From positions 62,001-126,000 of the forward strand of contig JABYQS010000042.1 in NCBI GenBank assembly GCA_022592435.1: a DNA stretch of 64,000 nucleotides. Reading direction: 5' to 3'. Positions 1 to 11,961 of this stretch are shown piece by piece (within the stretch, counting starts at the first letter, position 1; the number at the start of each line of letters is the position of its first letter). The notes under the pieces are model-generated. The model made no database searches. It saw nothing but the letters and a program-made list of their open reading frames with translations, and was not told the DNA's origin. A program made the position numbers and the translations under genes. Source of the stretch: Cerioporus squamosus (lineage: Eukaryota; Basidiomycota; Agaricomycetes; Polyporales; Polyporaceae).

Positions 1-1139
1 CTTAAGGCCCTTCCGGTGCGTGCTCCTGCTCTCTCTCTGCGACACTCACCAGCTCGCTCGCTCAGTGAACCACTCGCACCTATGCTCATGCTCACCATGC
101 TACACCTTCCTCTCAACGTCATGGACCTCATGCCTGCTCCCTCTTCCAATGCGTTTCCGTCTCTATCCCCTCTCTGTCGTGCGTGTAGTCCGCCACCGAC
201 GCTCTTGCGCGCGCCCTCGCAACCACCATCCGCCCAAGGCAGTTGCCACCCGCGTGGTCCAGTGAGCAGCCGCACCCGCTCACAGAGTGGCACAAGCTCC
301 AGCCAAGGGAATCGCCCTCTACCTGACGATGATCAGGTCGTTTTTCGCGAACGCCTCGACACTGCCGGGGACCCCAAGATCGACCCTCAAGCAATCGCAA
401 TGGAGTTGGAGGGTCGCAGGATCTCGCCCATCGGCTCCCGCCGTGGATCGTCCAAGACGTGCCCTCCGTCTCCTGCGGTGTCATCATCGGCGTACTTCCC
501 CCCTCCCGGTCTGGTCAAAGGCGAACCACCCAGTGTGCTTCCGGAACGCCCAACGAGCCGTGCAGCGTCGGCGCCGCCGTCTACGCACCCGCAGCTCTCG
601 TCGCTCCTGGACCCAACTTTGTCCCGGGGAATCGAGAGGGGGCCGGAAGAATGCGTCGAATGTCGCCTGGCTGAGATGTCGCTCGAAGAGTTCGAAGACA
701 AGTCCGTGTCCATGTCCCAGATCCGCAAACTTCCCACGGACAAGCATAAGAACAAGAGACCCGGTCCGAGGGACAACGCCGGCCCGTACAGCAGAACGAT
801 TCGCGATGTGCTGCGTGAGCAACCGTACTTTGGGTGCGTCTTCTCCAGTGTATCCACATTCACGTCCTCTGACGTTTCGAGATTGGCTCACGCAGGTCGT
901 ACCCCTGTCCCATCGAGTGCAGTGGCTCCCGGTGCGCGAACTGCGCGTTCCTTCGGTTCGGCGGGAACCTGCTCGCTGCCAAGATCGGGCAGCGCACGAC
1001 GAACGCCCGCTTGCTGCGCGTCACGCCCCAGTCGGACTGGCCGTACGTCGAGGACAAGGACAAGGTCCTCGCGCTGCGGGAGGCCTACCGGAGTGGGTTG
1101 GAGCGAGCGCTCAAGGAGCTCTCCTCGCAGAAGTACTAG
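1..1139 (+). CDS. Unrecognised fungal protein, 3' portion only (5' end off the window)
   Basis: I do not recognise the family. The frame is open from the left edge to an intron at 834-895 (gtgcgt...gcag, phase 2). The last exon, 896-1139, ends at TAG and encodes a cysteine-bearing stretch starting SYPCPIECSGSRCANC, then a charged helical tail ending LKELSSQKY. The preceding exon has a low-complexity Ser/Pro/Arg-rich N-terminal part (PERPTSRAASAPPS), an acidic segment (MSLEEFEDK) and a basic patch (DKHKNKRPGPRDN), then REQPYFG at the junction. The CxxxCxxxxCxxC spacing could bind a metal, but that is inference. The first 300 bases are poorly coding in character and may contain another intron (a possible donor gtgcgt lies at 16), so the start is unknown. 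Confidence 0.6.
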
Positions 1140-1732
1140 TTTTGAGGGCCTGAGTCGTGGAGCTTGAGCGAGGCATGCATCTTCGTCCATGCATCATGAC
1201 CGTTGGTGAGGTTCTATGGTATTCGCATCGTATAGCTATCACTAGTCGTAGTCCGTCGCTTTGTCAACCTCCGCTCCTTCTACGTTACCTGTTACTTACC
1301 TGTATCGACCATCACCACTGTATGCGTATATGTAGCCTATGCGAATTGGATTATGCCTTTATGTAGGTTCATTCTTTGGTGTGCTACTGCGACTTTGCAA
1401 CTTACCTCGAACTCGGCGTGGACGTGGCTGGGCATGCGAACGTATAATACCTGTGCTCAGTCACTGCAGACGGCTTGATATTGAGGTGTCGGGACGCGCA
1501 TACAAACCGCTGTTAGTGGAGGGCGAGTTGCGGCGCACATGCAATGGCCGTCAATTAGGTCAAGACAACATATGTATGGTTGCACGACAGCAGCGTCCAT
1601 AAGTACATCTGAGGCGCTGTCCGAGGTTCCTAGGGTCATACAGCCGTATGTATACTGAGAATCATCTCGGATGGCGCACTCCCCGACTCTAGCCTCCCGG
1701 GAGCTGAATGGCCCAGGGTCACTGCCAACTCC
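1140..1732. other. Intergenic, no gene supported
   Basis: The region between two genes that both end here (plus-strand gene ending at 1139, minus-strand thaumatin ending at 1733). Open frames are short, lack splice-compatible extensions and show no motif. It should hold the 3' untranslated regions of both genes. Confidence 0.6.
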
Positions 1733-2870
1733 TCACGGGCAGAACGTGACGGTGTAGTCGGCGGCGAGGTTCGTGTCGCACGTCCAGAGCGCAGTGTGGC
1801 TCTGCTCATCGAACGCGTACGCGTACGAGTCCGGGCACGCGTCCTCTGCACAGTGCACGCACGAACCAATTCGTCAGCACTCTCGCTCGCTCCGACATCA
1901 GAGAGACAGGGACTCACTGAAGTAGTGGTAGAACTCCACGCCATCGGGCGGGCACGTCCCGCTCGTGTTGTGGGTGCCCGTGCAGCAGTTCGGGTTGTTG
2001 GCTGCAGATGCCGCGGGTGGGTAGGTAGAAGATTGGAGTCAGCGTGAGAGTCGACTATGTAGTAGGCTGGGGAGAAGGACGTACTGGGGTCACCCCGCCC
2101 GGCGGCGCACGCGCTGAGGCAGCCGACAACCTGGCCCGAGGAGTCCTTGGGGCCGACGAGCTCCGAGGGACACTTGGGGTTCAGGTCGGCGTTGCAGCTC
2201 GCGGTGTGGCAGCCTTTGTTGTTCGTGATGGCCATCGGCAGGTTGAAGCCGTCGACGAGTGACACTGTTGCGCGAAGGGTAGGTGTCAGCAAGCGAATGG
2301 GGAGAGGCAGGCAGGACGGGCGTGCCACTGACCATCGTAGTTGTCCGGCTGGCCATTGATGCCGAGGGTGAACTCCGCGACAGTAGCCGGGGGGACGCCC
2401 TGCGATCCCGACGTGAGTCACTATATATGGCGGGTAAATGAGGGCGGGGAGACTGAACGCACCGTGCCGGTGTTGGGGTCGCATTCAAGGCCACCGTTGC
2501 AACCGCCATCGAGGCACTGAGTCGGGCCAGCGGGGCCCTTGCTGAAGTCGCAGCCGCGGCGACCCTGTCACAGCGCGAGACCACTTGTCAGCATGGCCGA
2601 CATCCGAGTCGCAGCGAGAGAGGAGACAGCACTGACCCAGATGCGCCCTGCCTGCCAGTCGTTCGGGACGTCGAACGAGACGGTCTGCTTGGAGTCCTGC
2701 TGCCACCCGGTCGGGTGGTTGGGGCTGGACGGGCTGACCTTGAGGTCGGTGAAGAGCGCGGGCCAGATGGTGTAGCCGCAGTTGTTCGTGACGGTGAAAG
2801 TGCGGGCTGCAGCGGTCGCCGAGAAGACGGCGACGGCGACGGTGGTGCTGGCGATGAAGTTGGTCTTCAT
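1733..2870 (-). CDS. Secreted thaumatin-like protein 1
   Basis: Six exons: 2870-2637, 2564-2463, 2399-2333, 2264-2085, 2001-1918, 1845-1733, giving 259 residues. The ATG at 2870 starts a signal peptide (about 22 residues, ending ATAAA) followed by RTFTVTNNCGYTIWPA, the N-terminal signature of the thaumatin (GH64-like/PR-5) fold. Later hallmarks are GRIWGRRGCDF, the pair AEFTLG and YDVSLVDGFNLP that supplies the acidic cleft, NCCTGTHNT, and the terminal TFCP. Regularly spaced cysteines fit the long, disulfide-rich subfamily. Fungal members are secreted and some degrade beta-1,3-glucan (family knowledge, for example Lentinula TLG1); the substrate here is not shown. Exon 4 (180 nt), exon 5 (84 nt) and exon 6 (113 nt) have the same lengths as in the two paralogues at 11962 and 16213, but those two have one extra intron after IWPA that is absent here, where the next exon is instead split after GRIW. 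Confidence 0.93.
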
Positions 2871-2960
2871 GGTGTGCGTTGTGCTGGGACTGGGTGGCTG
2901 GTTGGCTGTCGGTTCGATGGGTCGACGAGTCGATGTCGAAACCAGGAGGACCAGGCGAGC

Positions 2961-2967
2961 TTTTATA
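2961..2967 (-). promoter_or_regulatory. TATA box of thaumatin-like gene 1
   Basis: On the minus strand the sequence reads TATAAAA, about 91 bases before the ATG at 2870. The same spacing (92-99 bases) is found for TATAAAG in front of the other two thaumatin-like genes, which supports it as a core promoter. Confidence 0.6.
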
Positions 2968-2970
2968 TTT

Positions 2971-4027
2971 CCTGAGCTGCTCAACCGCTACCCTTCACGA
3001 CCGCTGGCTCAGCCCTTGGTGTCACACTGCACATTCGATCCCAAATGAGGCAGAATCAGCTAAGAGAAAAGTTAGACACTGGCTACTCCATCTGTCCCCG
3101 GTCCGTGTCGGGGCTCCATGTAGCGTACTGGTGCCCGCTTGAGACATTACGGAACTCCAGCCGAGTTAACCGCAGCGAGGGCGAACGCTGGTCCGGTAAT
3201 TCTCTGCGCATACCGGTACATTCTTGCCGGACGCCTGGTGGTCAAGCTTTAATCTGTTGGACGCACGGATGTCCGTTTCGCGTTTCGTCGGCGGCGATTC
3301 AGTGCCATCCGCCTGACAGCGGGTCTTGGCTTGTACACCGTGACCACTTTGTTGCGCCTTGTAATCCCCGTCCGCGAATGCGACGGATCACAGACTAACC
3401 TGCGAAGTCGCTGGAACATCCAGCAGGATCAACACCCAGCGCACCATCGGGTACTCGATAGGACATAGGACTGAAGCTGTGAGGCCGACCGGGGCTGATC
3501 TGCACACAGCATGATATCAGCATTGTTTTGCTGCGAGCTCTACCATGATGAACGCCGGTACTTGCCTGTAAAGAGAGGTGTATAGGATGCGAACCTTCGT
3601 AATGGAGCCCGAACAATGCGAAGGCTCCACATACGCGGTCCTGTGAGACGACCAAACTGCATGGGACGGCGGTCAAAGACGCTCCGCGCAACTCGACATC
3701 AGAGTTCCTCAGCGTTCAGGAGCATCTGGCCCGGCGATTGCGGCCTTCTGAAGTCGGGAATGGACGACTTTCTTCGCGCACGGCTGGAATACCGTGTACT
3801 AGGATGTCTCACCTCATCTGCAGAGAAGCAGAGTGCCAGGCCAGATGTATATGGAAGGCAACTAAGCGTTCGGCATCGAACACCATGAGGTCACTTGGTC
3901 GTGATTGCCAATCTCAGCTACAACATTGCCAAGTACGTTAGCCCTCCAAACCCACCGATACTCGTACAAGCGTTTCGATGTTTCACATAGCATACCGCTC
4001 ACGAAAGTCCCCCATTGTTTGCCGAAA
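2971..4027. other. Intergenic, no gene supported
   Basis: Upstream region of thaumatin-like gene 1 and downstream region of urease. Frames of 60-120 codons exist on both strands but none carries a recognisable motif or joins to another by plausible splice sites. Confidence 0.55.
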
Positions 4028-7000
4028 TCAGAAGATGTTGTAGTACCGCGCGAGCGGCAGCTTTTCCGCAGGCTCGATGTCGGCCAGCTCCCCGTCGGCG
4101 TGAACCTCGTAGCTCTCGGGGTCGACCTTCATCTTCGGCGTCGCGTCGTTCCACTTCATGTCCTTCTTCGTCACCTTCCGGCAATTGCGCACCGCCTCGA
4201 AGCGCTTCCTAAGGCCGTACGATGCGATGGTGCCCGACGTGATGGACACCTCCGACACGAACGATACTGAGTTCAGCGCAGCCGACCCTGCGTACGAGCC
4301 CCACATCGGGCGGCCGATGAACGGCTGCACAGTAGGAATGGAGGCGTTCGCATCACCCATCTGCAATGGAGGGCGAGTCAGTACGAGTCTGCTGCTGGAG
4401 CGCGCGCAGAGTCTACGAATGGACAAACCTGTGCCCAGGCGATGACGCCCGACTTGATGACCATCTCTGGCTTCGCAGCGAAGTTCTCGGGCTTCCACAG
4501 GACGAGGTCCGCGAGCGTCCCGACGGCGACCTGCCCGACGAGGTGGGAAATGCCGTGCGTAATGGCGCTGCATTCACGATGAGTCAAGTTACCATAATCG
4601 TTGGGGTCAGAAGGTGCTCACGGATTGATGGTGTACTTCGAGACGTAACGCTTGACCCTGCCATTGTCGTTCCCTTCTCGGTCTCCCAGGCCGGTGAGAG
4701 GGCCGCGGAACTCGCGCATCTTGCTTGCCGTGCGCCATGTCCTGCTGACGACCTCTCCGACACGACCCATGGCCTGCGAGTCGGAGCTAATCATCGAGAT
4801 GGCACCGGTGTCGTGGAGCACGTCCTCGGCTGCTACTGTCTCCGCGCGGATTCGAGATTCTGCGAAGGCCAGGTCCTCGGGTATGGACTTGTCCAAGTGG
4901 TGGCACACCATGAGCATCTGCGCCACGCGTCGTCAGCTGAAACCGGTGCGTCGGAAGGCACATGCTGGAACTTACGTCCAAGTGTTCATCCAAGGTGTTT
5001 CCAGTGTACGGCCTCGTGGGGTTGGTCGACGATGGCAGAACATTGTCCAGACCGCAGACAACGATGATGTCGGGAGCATGTCCTCCGCCTGTTGCATGAA
5101 TGAGCGCAGATCACACGACTCCACGCACCACCCCCGACTCACCAGCACCCTCCGTATGGTACGTGTGGATCGTACGGCCGCCGAATGCCGCAATTGTACC
5201 TAAGACATGTCAGAAACAACAATCACCTCCCTAAGGACTGAAGAGAACCCACTCTCGACGAATCCGCTCTCGTTCAGGGTATCCGTGTGAATGTTGACCT
5301 GGACATCGTATTTGTCACCCACATCGAGAGCACTGACGATGACGGAGGGCGTAGAGCCCCAGTCCTCGTGCAGCTTGAGACCCGCCGCGCCCGCCTTGAC
5401 GATATCCTCCAGCGCCTTAGTGCCTGTATCGTTGCCCTTGCCAGTGAAAGCGAAGTTCATCGGGAGGCCATCGGTCGCCGCGAGCATCTGCTGCATGTAG
5501 AATGGACTTGGGGTGCAGGTCGTCGCATTGGTCCCGGCACTAGGACCAGTACCACCACCGATCATCGTCGTCGTGCCCGATGCAAGGGCCTCCGTGACCT
5601 GCTGAGGGCAGATGTAGTGACAATGCGCGTCGATGGCACCCGCAGTGACGATGAGCTTCTCTCCCGCGATGACTTCCGTGGCCGAGCCGACGATGAGGTC
5701 AGGGTGGACTCCGGCCATAACGTCCGGGTTACCCGCTTTGCCAATCCCTTTGATCTTGCCATCCTTGACACCAATGTCTGCCTGCACAAGCGTACGCGTC
5801 AACAACCCAGCGGCCACTCTACCGCGATTTGTGCTTGCCTTGTATATGCCGGACCAATCAACGATGAGAGCATTCGTGATGACCAAGTCAAGAGCTTCCG
5901 CGGCGCTCCTGTTGGTGGCCTGACCCATACCCTCACGGATTGTCTTGCCTCCACCGAACTTGACTTCATCACCATACACCGTCTGTCGCGAAAGAGCTTC
6001 AGTGGGGCTTGCAATGCGCCAGAGAATCGTACACACCTCGTCGCGTTCGACCTCGATCCAGAGGGCCGTATCTCCAAGGCGCACTCGATCGCCCACAGTA
6101 GGACCAAACATAGCAACGTACGCATCGCGACCGATATCCGTGTCCTCAGAGACTTCCAGCGCACCGGGTTCAGGAGTGTACCCGAAGCCCTTCTTTACTA
6201 GGTTCCGTACAATCTCATCCGTGCGCGACAGGTCGACGACGCCGCTGGCGAGACGGTTGCCTCCGGTGATGATCTTCGCGCCCGCGATGGCGCAGAGCGT
6301 GACCGTCTTCGTGTCGCCGGGCTCGAATCGCACTGCCGTCCCCGCTGCGATGTCGAGCCGCTTCCCGTACGCCTTACCACGATCGAAGGCTAGTGCAGGA
6401 TTCGTCTCGATGAAGTGGTAGTGCGACCCTATCTGACAGCATGGGGTCTGTAAGACGACATGCACGATACTATGCGGAGGAAAGCTAGAAGCAATCCGGT
6501 GCGCTACACATGTAGCCTATCCCATAGAATCTGCACCACAATGTGGCACGGCCCGCATTTAGGATAGAAGCGCGTACCTGTATAGGCCGGTCGCCGTTGT
6601 TCGTGACGCGCAGCTTTACACGCTCCCGTCCTTGGTTGATACGGATTCTGTCCGTCTTAACGACAATCGCACCAGGGGCGTTCTCGCGAGCGTACAGGGC
6701 GGCGTTGACGGCGGGGAAGAGGTCGTTGGAAGGGACTGGCAGGAACGACCCGTAAAGCGCCGCTTCAAGGTCACCATCCTCCGTACAGATAGGTTCGTGC
6801 ACAGTGACCAGGAACACTCTTCCACAGCGATGTGGGATGTGGCGCGCATACCACAGTAGACTGAATGAGAGTCGCGTACTAGCAAGGCAAACACTTGGCT
6901 CACCCGTCTGGGAACGTGCCCTCAACTTGGATCTCGTGCAGGAGGGCTGACACGCCTGGCAGGACGTGCCTCCGTCCGAGCATAGTCTTCCCATGTTGCA

Positions 7001-7231
7001 TGAGCTCAGCCACGGTATGCTTGCCATCCCTGATGCGTTCCTGCAGCTGAGATGCGATCAGAGCGACTGCTTCCGTCTGGTTCAGCTGCAGACCACGCGC
7101 AAGGCGCTTTTGCGCGAGGAATCCAGTCTGGCGGTGTGCTTCAGTCTCCGGCCTCAAGCATACCTGGTCTGTGCGCGGCGACTTACCTGATGCAATAGGA
7201 GCTTCGCCTCCTCCCTCGGTGAGATGCGCAT
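4028..7231 (-). CDS. Urease (single-chain fungal type)
   Basis: Hydrolyses urea to ammonia and carbamate in the cytosol with a two-nickel centre. Eleven exons: 7231-7187, 7127-6904, 6818-6578, 6432-6037, 5982-5839, 5781-5253, 5199-5143, 5088-4976, 4917-4622, 4567-4429, 4360-4028; 838 residues, the usual fungal length in which gamma, beta and alpha parts are fused. The start [15 protein letters not shown] matches the conserved gamma-domain opening. Catalytic elements seen: [11 protein letters not shown] (His403, His405), carbamylated lysine in GLKLHEDWG (Lys486), His515 in [10 protein letters not shown], His541 in [14 protein letters not shown], the flap Cys588-His589 in MVCHHLD, and Asp629 in [14 protein letters not shown]. 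No active-site residue is missing. The intron at 5838-5782 begins GC rather than GT (AAG|GCAAGC); without its removal 19 residues would interrupt [12 protein letters not shown]. Accessory nickel-loading genes are not in this window. Confidence 0.97.
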
Positions 7232-8396
7232 GCTTCTCGGGCTGTGCGAGTTCGCAGTAACGGCACCGCGGTCGACTCAGAGCCTTCAGAATTGGTCGCG
7301 TCGGGGTCGGTGTCCGCCAGGCGTTCAACACGAGGTGGTCGAGGTCAAAGCGGGTTCTCGCAGAGCTGCGCTTGCTCAGGAGACCTTCATGTAATTGGTG
7401 TGGTCTATAGTACAGCAGAGATACACTCGTTCCTGGGGCAGATAAGCAAGCAGCTGGCCAAGTGACCGCTGGAAGAGGAGATAAGACGCGCGATTAGATT
7501 TCGTTGATGCCTCGAGGCGGCGCTCCCCGCGACGAAGAGCAGAGTTCGCTGTCTTCGTCTCCTCGTCCCTTCTCCCATCTATGCTCCTGTCTCCTGTCGA
7601 CTTGCTACTGTTGCAACACTGGCTTTTCCTGGAACTGCGACCCTGCTTCATCTTGACTGCCACATCTCATGACTCGAGCCCTGCCTAGGGTGGCCCGAGC
7701 CAGCCTGACGTATCCCACGCCGCGACCATCGTGCCACCAAGGTCCAACCTGCTTAGGAGACGTTAGTGGAGATATCGCATGTCGGTTCATGTCGCGCAAG
7801 ATCTCTCGTTATTGTGGGTGACGGTGCAGCTGACCGTAAGTCGTGCTTGAATATGGGATTCTATTGTGCGCCCGATTCTGTGACCATCAACTGCTCCCAT
7901 GCGCCCGCAAACCTTCGCGTTCGACGTTCTGGCCTCTAGATGGCCCGCTGGTATCTTTGGGGTGTCAGCAGCGGTCGCGACGCTGTTGAGGATCGGCCTG
8001 ACAAGATGATCAACATGCGTCGAAGCCAGTTATCTGTCTTGACTGAAGCACGTCGGGACTTCGCATGTCGCGACCCTCCGTTGCTGACCGTCGACACCGC
8101 CCTCGAGGACCTGCTCTGCACCGCCCACAATCACAGTCAAGCTCTCTATGGTCGGCACGGAACACAACAGCGTGGACTCTGCATGGCGGGCAGTGGCATC
8201 GGAGCGGCGGGACTTGACTCCCAGAACGGCTGCCGGCACTCTCCGGGACGCCACTTTTGGAGGGGAAGTCACGTGGGTTGGTGTAGCAGGCGGTAATATA
8301 CCCCGCGCTTTGTGTTGGCGGAGGAGCACCCTTTGTCTTCCGTCTCCATCCCTGCGTCTCTGCGTCCTCGTTCCTCCGTCCCTTATAATCCCGTCG
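7232..8396. other. Intergenic, no gene supported
   Basis: Divergent region between urease (minus) and the small protein at 8397 (plus); it must hold both promoters. Several open frames overlap here but none has coding character. A TATA-like TTATAAT lies about 14 bases before the ATG at 8397, too close to be a classical TATA box. Confidence 0.5.
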
Positions 8397-9071
8397 ATGT
8401 CTTGCGCCGTCGCGCTCCCTCCTGCTGCGACCCAACCTTCGTTTGTCCCCCGGAAGCGCACCATGTCCTTCTCGATGCCGACACCCATCAAGTCCGCGCG
8501 CACACCACTTCGCCGCACCGGGTCTTACCTATCTCTTGCCGACATGCAGGCGGCAGAGTACACGCCACTCTACGGACGAAGCGGTCCAACGAAGAGCTAC
8601 ACGGCCTTCGACAGCCTGGTCATCGGCCAGTACGACTATCGCATGCGCAAGCGGAGGGCAGCGTCCCCTCGCTCACCATCCATCCAAACCCCTTCCACGC
8701 CCAAGGCGTCGTCTTCACACATTATCCTCACTTCACGCCGCACCGTCCCCAAGCCGAGACGGTCTTCACTTCTCGCGCCCGTGCAGAAGCCTCTTCCCGA
8801 GCGGCCTTCCCTACCATGCACCAAGAAACGGGAGCCGGACTTGCTTCGCACCGCGATCGAGACACGCATGCGACTTTCCCCCGTCGGCCGCAACATCCTC
8901 GCGATGGGCCCGCGGATAGCGATGTCCATGTCCGTCATCACGGCGACGGAAGCCCTGGAGAGCCTCGTTGCTGCGCACGGCGACTGCGACATGCCAGATA
9001 TGCCGGCGCTCGGCGCCTCATGGGTGGATCTCAGCCAGGAGGACTGGGAGGTGGTGGAGCCTGACGCATAG
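8397..9071 (+). CDS. Small basidiomycete protein of unknown function
   Basis: A single-exon frame of 224 residues from the ATG at 8397; the longer frame begins upstream at 8148 but its first 83 codons look like leader sequence. I do not recognise it. What can be seen: a Ser/Pro/Arg-rich, probably disordered first half (SMPTPIKSARTPLRR, SYLSLADMQAAEYTPLYGR), a basic middle with repeated Ser-Pro and Thr-Pro pairs (SPRSPSIQTPSTPK) that resemble proline-directed kinase sites, a helical segment TAIETRMRLSPVGRNILAMG, and an acidic tail ending DWEVVEPDA. There is no signal peptide or membrane segment. Codon use is like its neighbours. The absence of introns is unusual for this window. Confidence 0.6.
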   Translation: MSCAVALPPAATQPSFVPRKRTMSFSMPTPIKSARTPLRRTGSYLSLADMQAAEYTPLYGRSGPTKSYTAFDSLVIGQYDYRMRKRRAASPRSPSIQTPSTPKASSSHIILTSRRTVPKPRRSSLLAPVQKPLPERPSLPCTKKREPDLLRTAIETRMRLSPVGRNILAMGPRIAMSMSVITATEALESLVAAHGDCDMPDMPALGASWVDLSQEDWEVVEPDA

Positions 9072-11352
9072 GCCGGCCATCCACTCTTCGCGATGCTTCG
9101 GCCAGACGGTAGCTCTTGCAGGAGGGTGTGGGCGACAGGCTCGCACGACGCTACGCTGTGGCGCAGGTCCGATGGGTTTCTTCTCACTCGTATGTCTAAT
9201 TCCTCTGGGTTTCTCATACTCCTCTTCTACTTCGTACGACGCCTCTCTTCGACGGCCCTTGTATCGGGTTCTCAGAAGCACAACTGGACTTTGTATAGTA
9301 CGGCTTGCGCCACCACACTGCCATTTTGTATTAACGTGTACACCACTGTATCCCACCATGCATACATCCACATCCCTTACCGCGTAATTCACTCATTTTC
9401 TGCACGAGGACGCATGGGCTAGGGCCGCCGCGACTTGGGACAGCTTGGGACGTCGGAGGACGCGCGTCGCCGTCGTCGGAATGCGGCGTCCGCGAGCCTG
9501 ACTCGAGGACCGCGCCACAACCTGCCACAGCCCAGGATGTGAGCGCTTCCTGAGTGCGCCACAAAGCAGGTCGGTGGCTGTGACACGTGTCTACTCAGCA
9601 AGAGGGTATGATGTCCGCTAGGATCGCGCATTTGTCAAACCATATCGCTATTTGGTCTGTCCGATATGTCCTATTAGTTCGGCGCCGGCAGGCCCTATGC
9701 CCGGAGGACTTAGCTGTTGGGTCCGGCGTCCGGCGGCTTTGTGTCCGCCAACTATAAGCTTCATGCCCGCCGTTTGAAGAATGTCGATCATCAGCATACT
9801 GACCCCCTCCTAAAATCGGTGAATCTGCTCAGAGAGGGCACATGATGTCTAGAAAATTATTTTCTGGGTGCAGTACGAAGTTGTTCATGCTTGACAATAC
9901 ACGTCATGTTGGCGGAGGGAAGGGGAGGAGTGCCAAATTGGGCAGACTGGAAAGTAGGCGCCGGGAAGCGCCCGGAAGAAGACCTACCACGAACATATGG
10001 AACGTGAAGAAATATAGGCAACGTGCGCACTAGTGAATAATTTTCCTAGTGTCAGAGATGCACAGGGAATACGTCTACGAAGTCTGAGGGTCATCGGCCC
10101 AGGGATGATCGACATCCTTCAAAGCGGCGGACAGGAGCCTCAAAACGCGGTGCCGAGCAGCGGAGGCAATGACCAAGGTCGGAAAATGGCGGACATTATA
10201 CCGTTTTGCGTCTACTCACCCTCCCACCTCACCGCGCAGCTCGGCACATCGTACCCTCCGAACGCGAAGAGGAAGCAGCTCTTCTACGGTGTGTACCTAG
10301 AGATCGGCATGCTGTCAGCACGGTATAGGAATCCCCGAGAGCTACACAGGTGAAGCCGTGAGTGACGATTTGGACCTACCGAGCAACGAAAGTTGGAGCT
10401 GGGTGAGCACGTTGTTGCATCGTGATGCATGATTGAAGGCATATCTCACCGTGCAACTACTATGTAGTTATACATACTGCCACCGGACGAACCTCCAGAG
10501 TCACCAGTCCGACAATGCTGCGCTTCCCAGGCCGTGCGTCAGCGCATCGACTGCGGTTCCGTCAGGTTAGAATTCAGAGTGGCTTGCTGTACTTATGTGG
10601 CTTCCTGTCAATGTATCTAGACGACATAGGACACTGGACGTGTGTCAAAGTCTCCACGGACACTGCCTGGCGCTCTCAGTTGCAAGCTTCGCAGATGCGA
10701 TGCGATATCGTTGCGCGCAGCACTACTCAGGTGGGGGTTTGTTGGCGATTTGTTCCGAGTCACGTTCATGATTGCGGAGGATGCTCACTTCTTCGTCTAC
10801 ATAGACGCAGTGATCATCTTGCGCATCCGCAACTCGGTCTCGTGAGTCGTCCGGAATCAAAGTTACAGCTGGCCCGGGTCTGGGTCCTGCTGCATGCCCT
10901 CCTGTTTCAAGCTGTAAGGAGACAGTAACGAGGGTCAAGAGTGAATGCTAGAGCGACTGCCCCAAGGCTGTTTAGATTCCTGGCGTTGTGGTGCTTGTGC
11001 CCAGCGACGAACCGGAGACAGCAACCGATCGTAGTAAAGTCAACGTACCTTATGGGCGTCCACTATGGCGCCCATGCTAACCGCTGCGCTGGCCGATCGC
11101 CACGGGATCGTGCCCACTGCCCTCTTCTGATGCAGACAGTGCCGCTGCGGCAGACATCGTAGTATACTGATATCAGCCTCGGACTAGAGCTAAGCAAGCT
11201 CTCACTCCCGGTCATCCACGGTGTGGTCTTTCAATCCTTGAAAACTCACCGCTGCTGCAGAGATAACTCAACGATAACTAAGATAGAAATCATGCTGCAC
11301 ATCGTCGTTCTGAGACCTTGAGGACGCATGCAGCGCAGCACAACAGCGTGGC
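9072..11352. other. Long gene-poor stretch
   Basis: No gene could be assembled. A short conserved-looking exon-like piece occurs on the minus strand at about 10200-10290 (reads SCFLFAFGGYDVPSCAVRW before a GT donor) but I could not extend it on either side, so it may be a relic of a small cysteine-containing secreted protein. The rest shows only random-length frames. Confidence 0.4.
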
Positions 11353-11360
11353 TGACGTCA
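11353..11360. promoter_or_regulatory. TGACGTCA palindrome (CRE/ATF-type site), copy 1
   Basis: An 8-base palindrome that is the consensus site of bZIP factors of the ATF/CREB group (family knowledge). It lies about 600 bases before the thaumatin-like gene at 11962. The same palindrome in the same local context (gctgacgtcacaac) lies about 700 bases before the paralogue at 16213, so it was carried along in the duplication. Confidence 0.4.
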
Positions 11361-11862
11361 CAACTCAGTACGCGTGGACATCATCACCTGCGTCTGGCTC
11401 TTCGACAACGGCAACAAAGACGATGTGTGCAAGTGGGGCACGAAGATCATACGAAGATCATCTGCCACACTGCTGGTGACGGGCGGGTGTTCGCAGGTGT
11501 TCGCTAACCGTCGCCGACGGCCGGTTGTCTCGGTGAGTACTGCTGCTTACTCTTCCGTAACGACGGAGTCGCTCACTTGATGATCCCAAGTAGTCGCTGG
11601 CCGCCCTGCGGGCATTGCCCAGCGCAGCGACCCGACGACGCATTGCATATGCATCCCAGCCGACCAGCTCCACCTCCATACTGAGGGCGCATCTTAGACT
11701 CGCTCAGGGTGCACGGCGTAGATGCGGCGCGGCGGCAGAGTCGTCTGTCGGTATCCTGCTCTGGTCCAGTGATCGGTCTTTCATGTGCACTGCGCTCTCG
11801 TCGCACGCCGTTGCTCTGCCTTCTCGCATTCGAGGGTACATAGTTCAGGCAGTCCTCCAAGG

Positions 11863-11869
11863 TATAAAG
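11863..11869 (+). promoter_or_regulatory. TATA box of thaumatin-like gene 2
   Basis: TATAAAG, 93 bases before the ATG at 11962, in the context ggTATAAAGAGac that is repeated in front of the paralogue at 16213. Both 5' leaders also share ctc.tagtctcgtcag-type sequence just after it. Confidence 0.65.
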
Positions 11870-11961
11870 AGACTTGGTTCGTGCTGGGAGGAGGACAACG
11901 GACTCGTAGTCTCGTCAGCCAACCCTCGCACCCCGCACGCCGCCACATTCTTGCCTTCGCC

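Noticed and set aside
128..1190. Several overlapping frames on both strands over the first gene
   Set aside because: They are shadows of the plus-strand coding frame; only that frame continues through a splice junction into a cysteine-patterned last exon.
5287..6201. Long plus-strand frame of 304 codons
   Set aside because: It lies entirely antisense to urease exons, has no motif, and reflects codon bias of the opposite strand.
8312..9064. Second plus-strand frame of 250 codons overlapping the small protein at 8397
   Set aside because: Its composition (His/Arg/Pro-rich) is typical of an out-of-frame reading; the chosen frame has a plausible ATG context and an acidic conserved-looking end.
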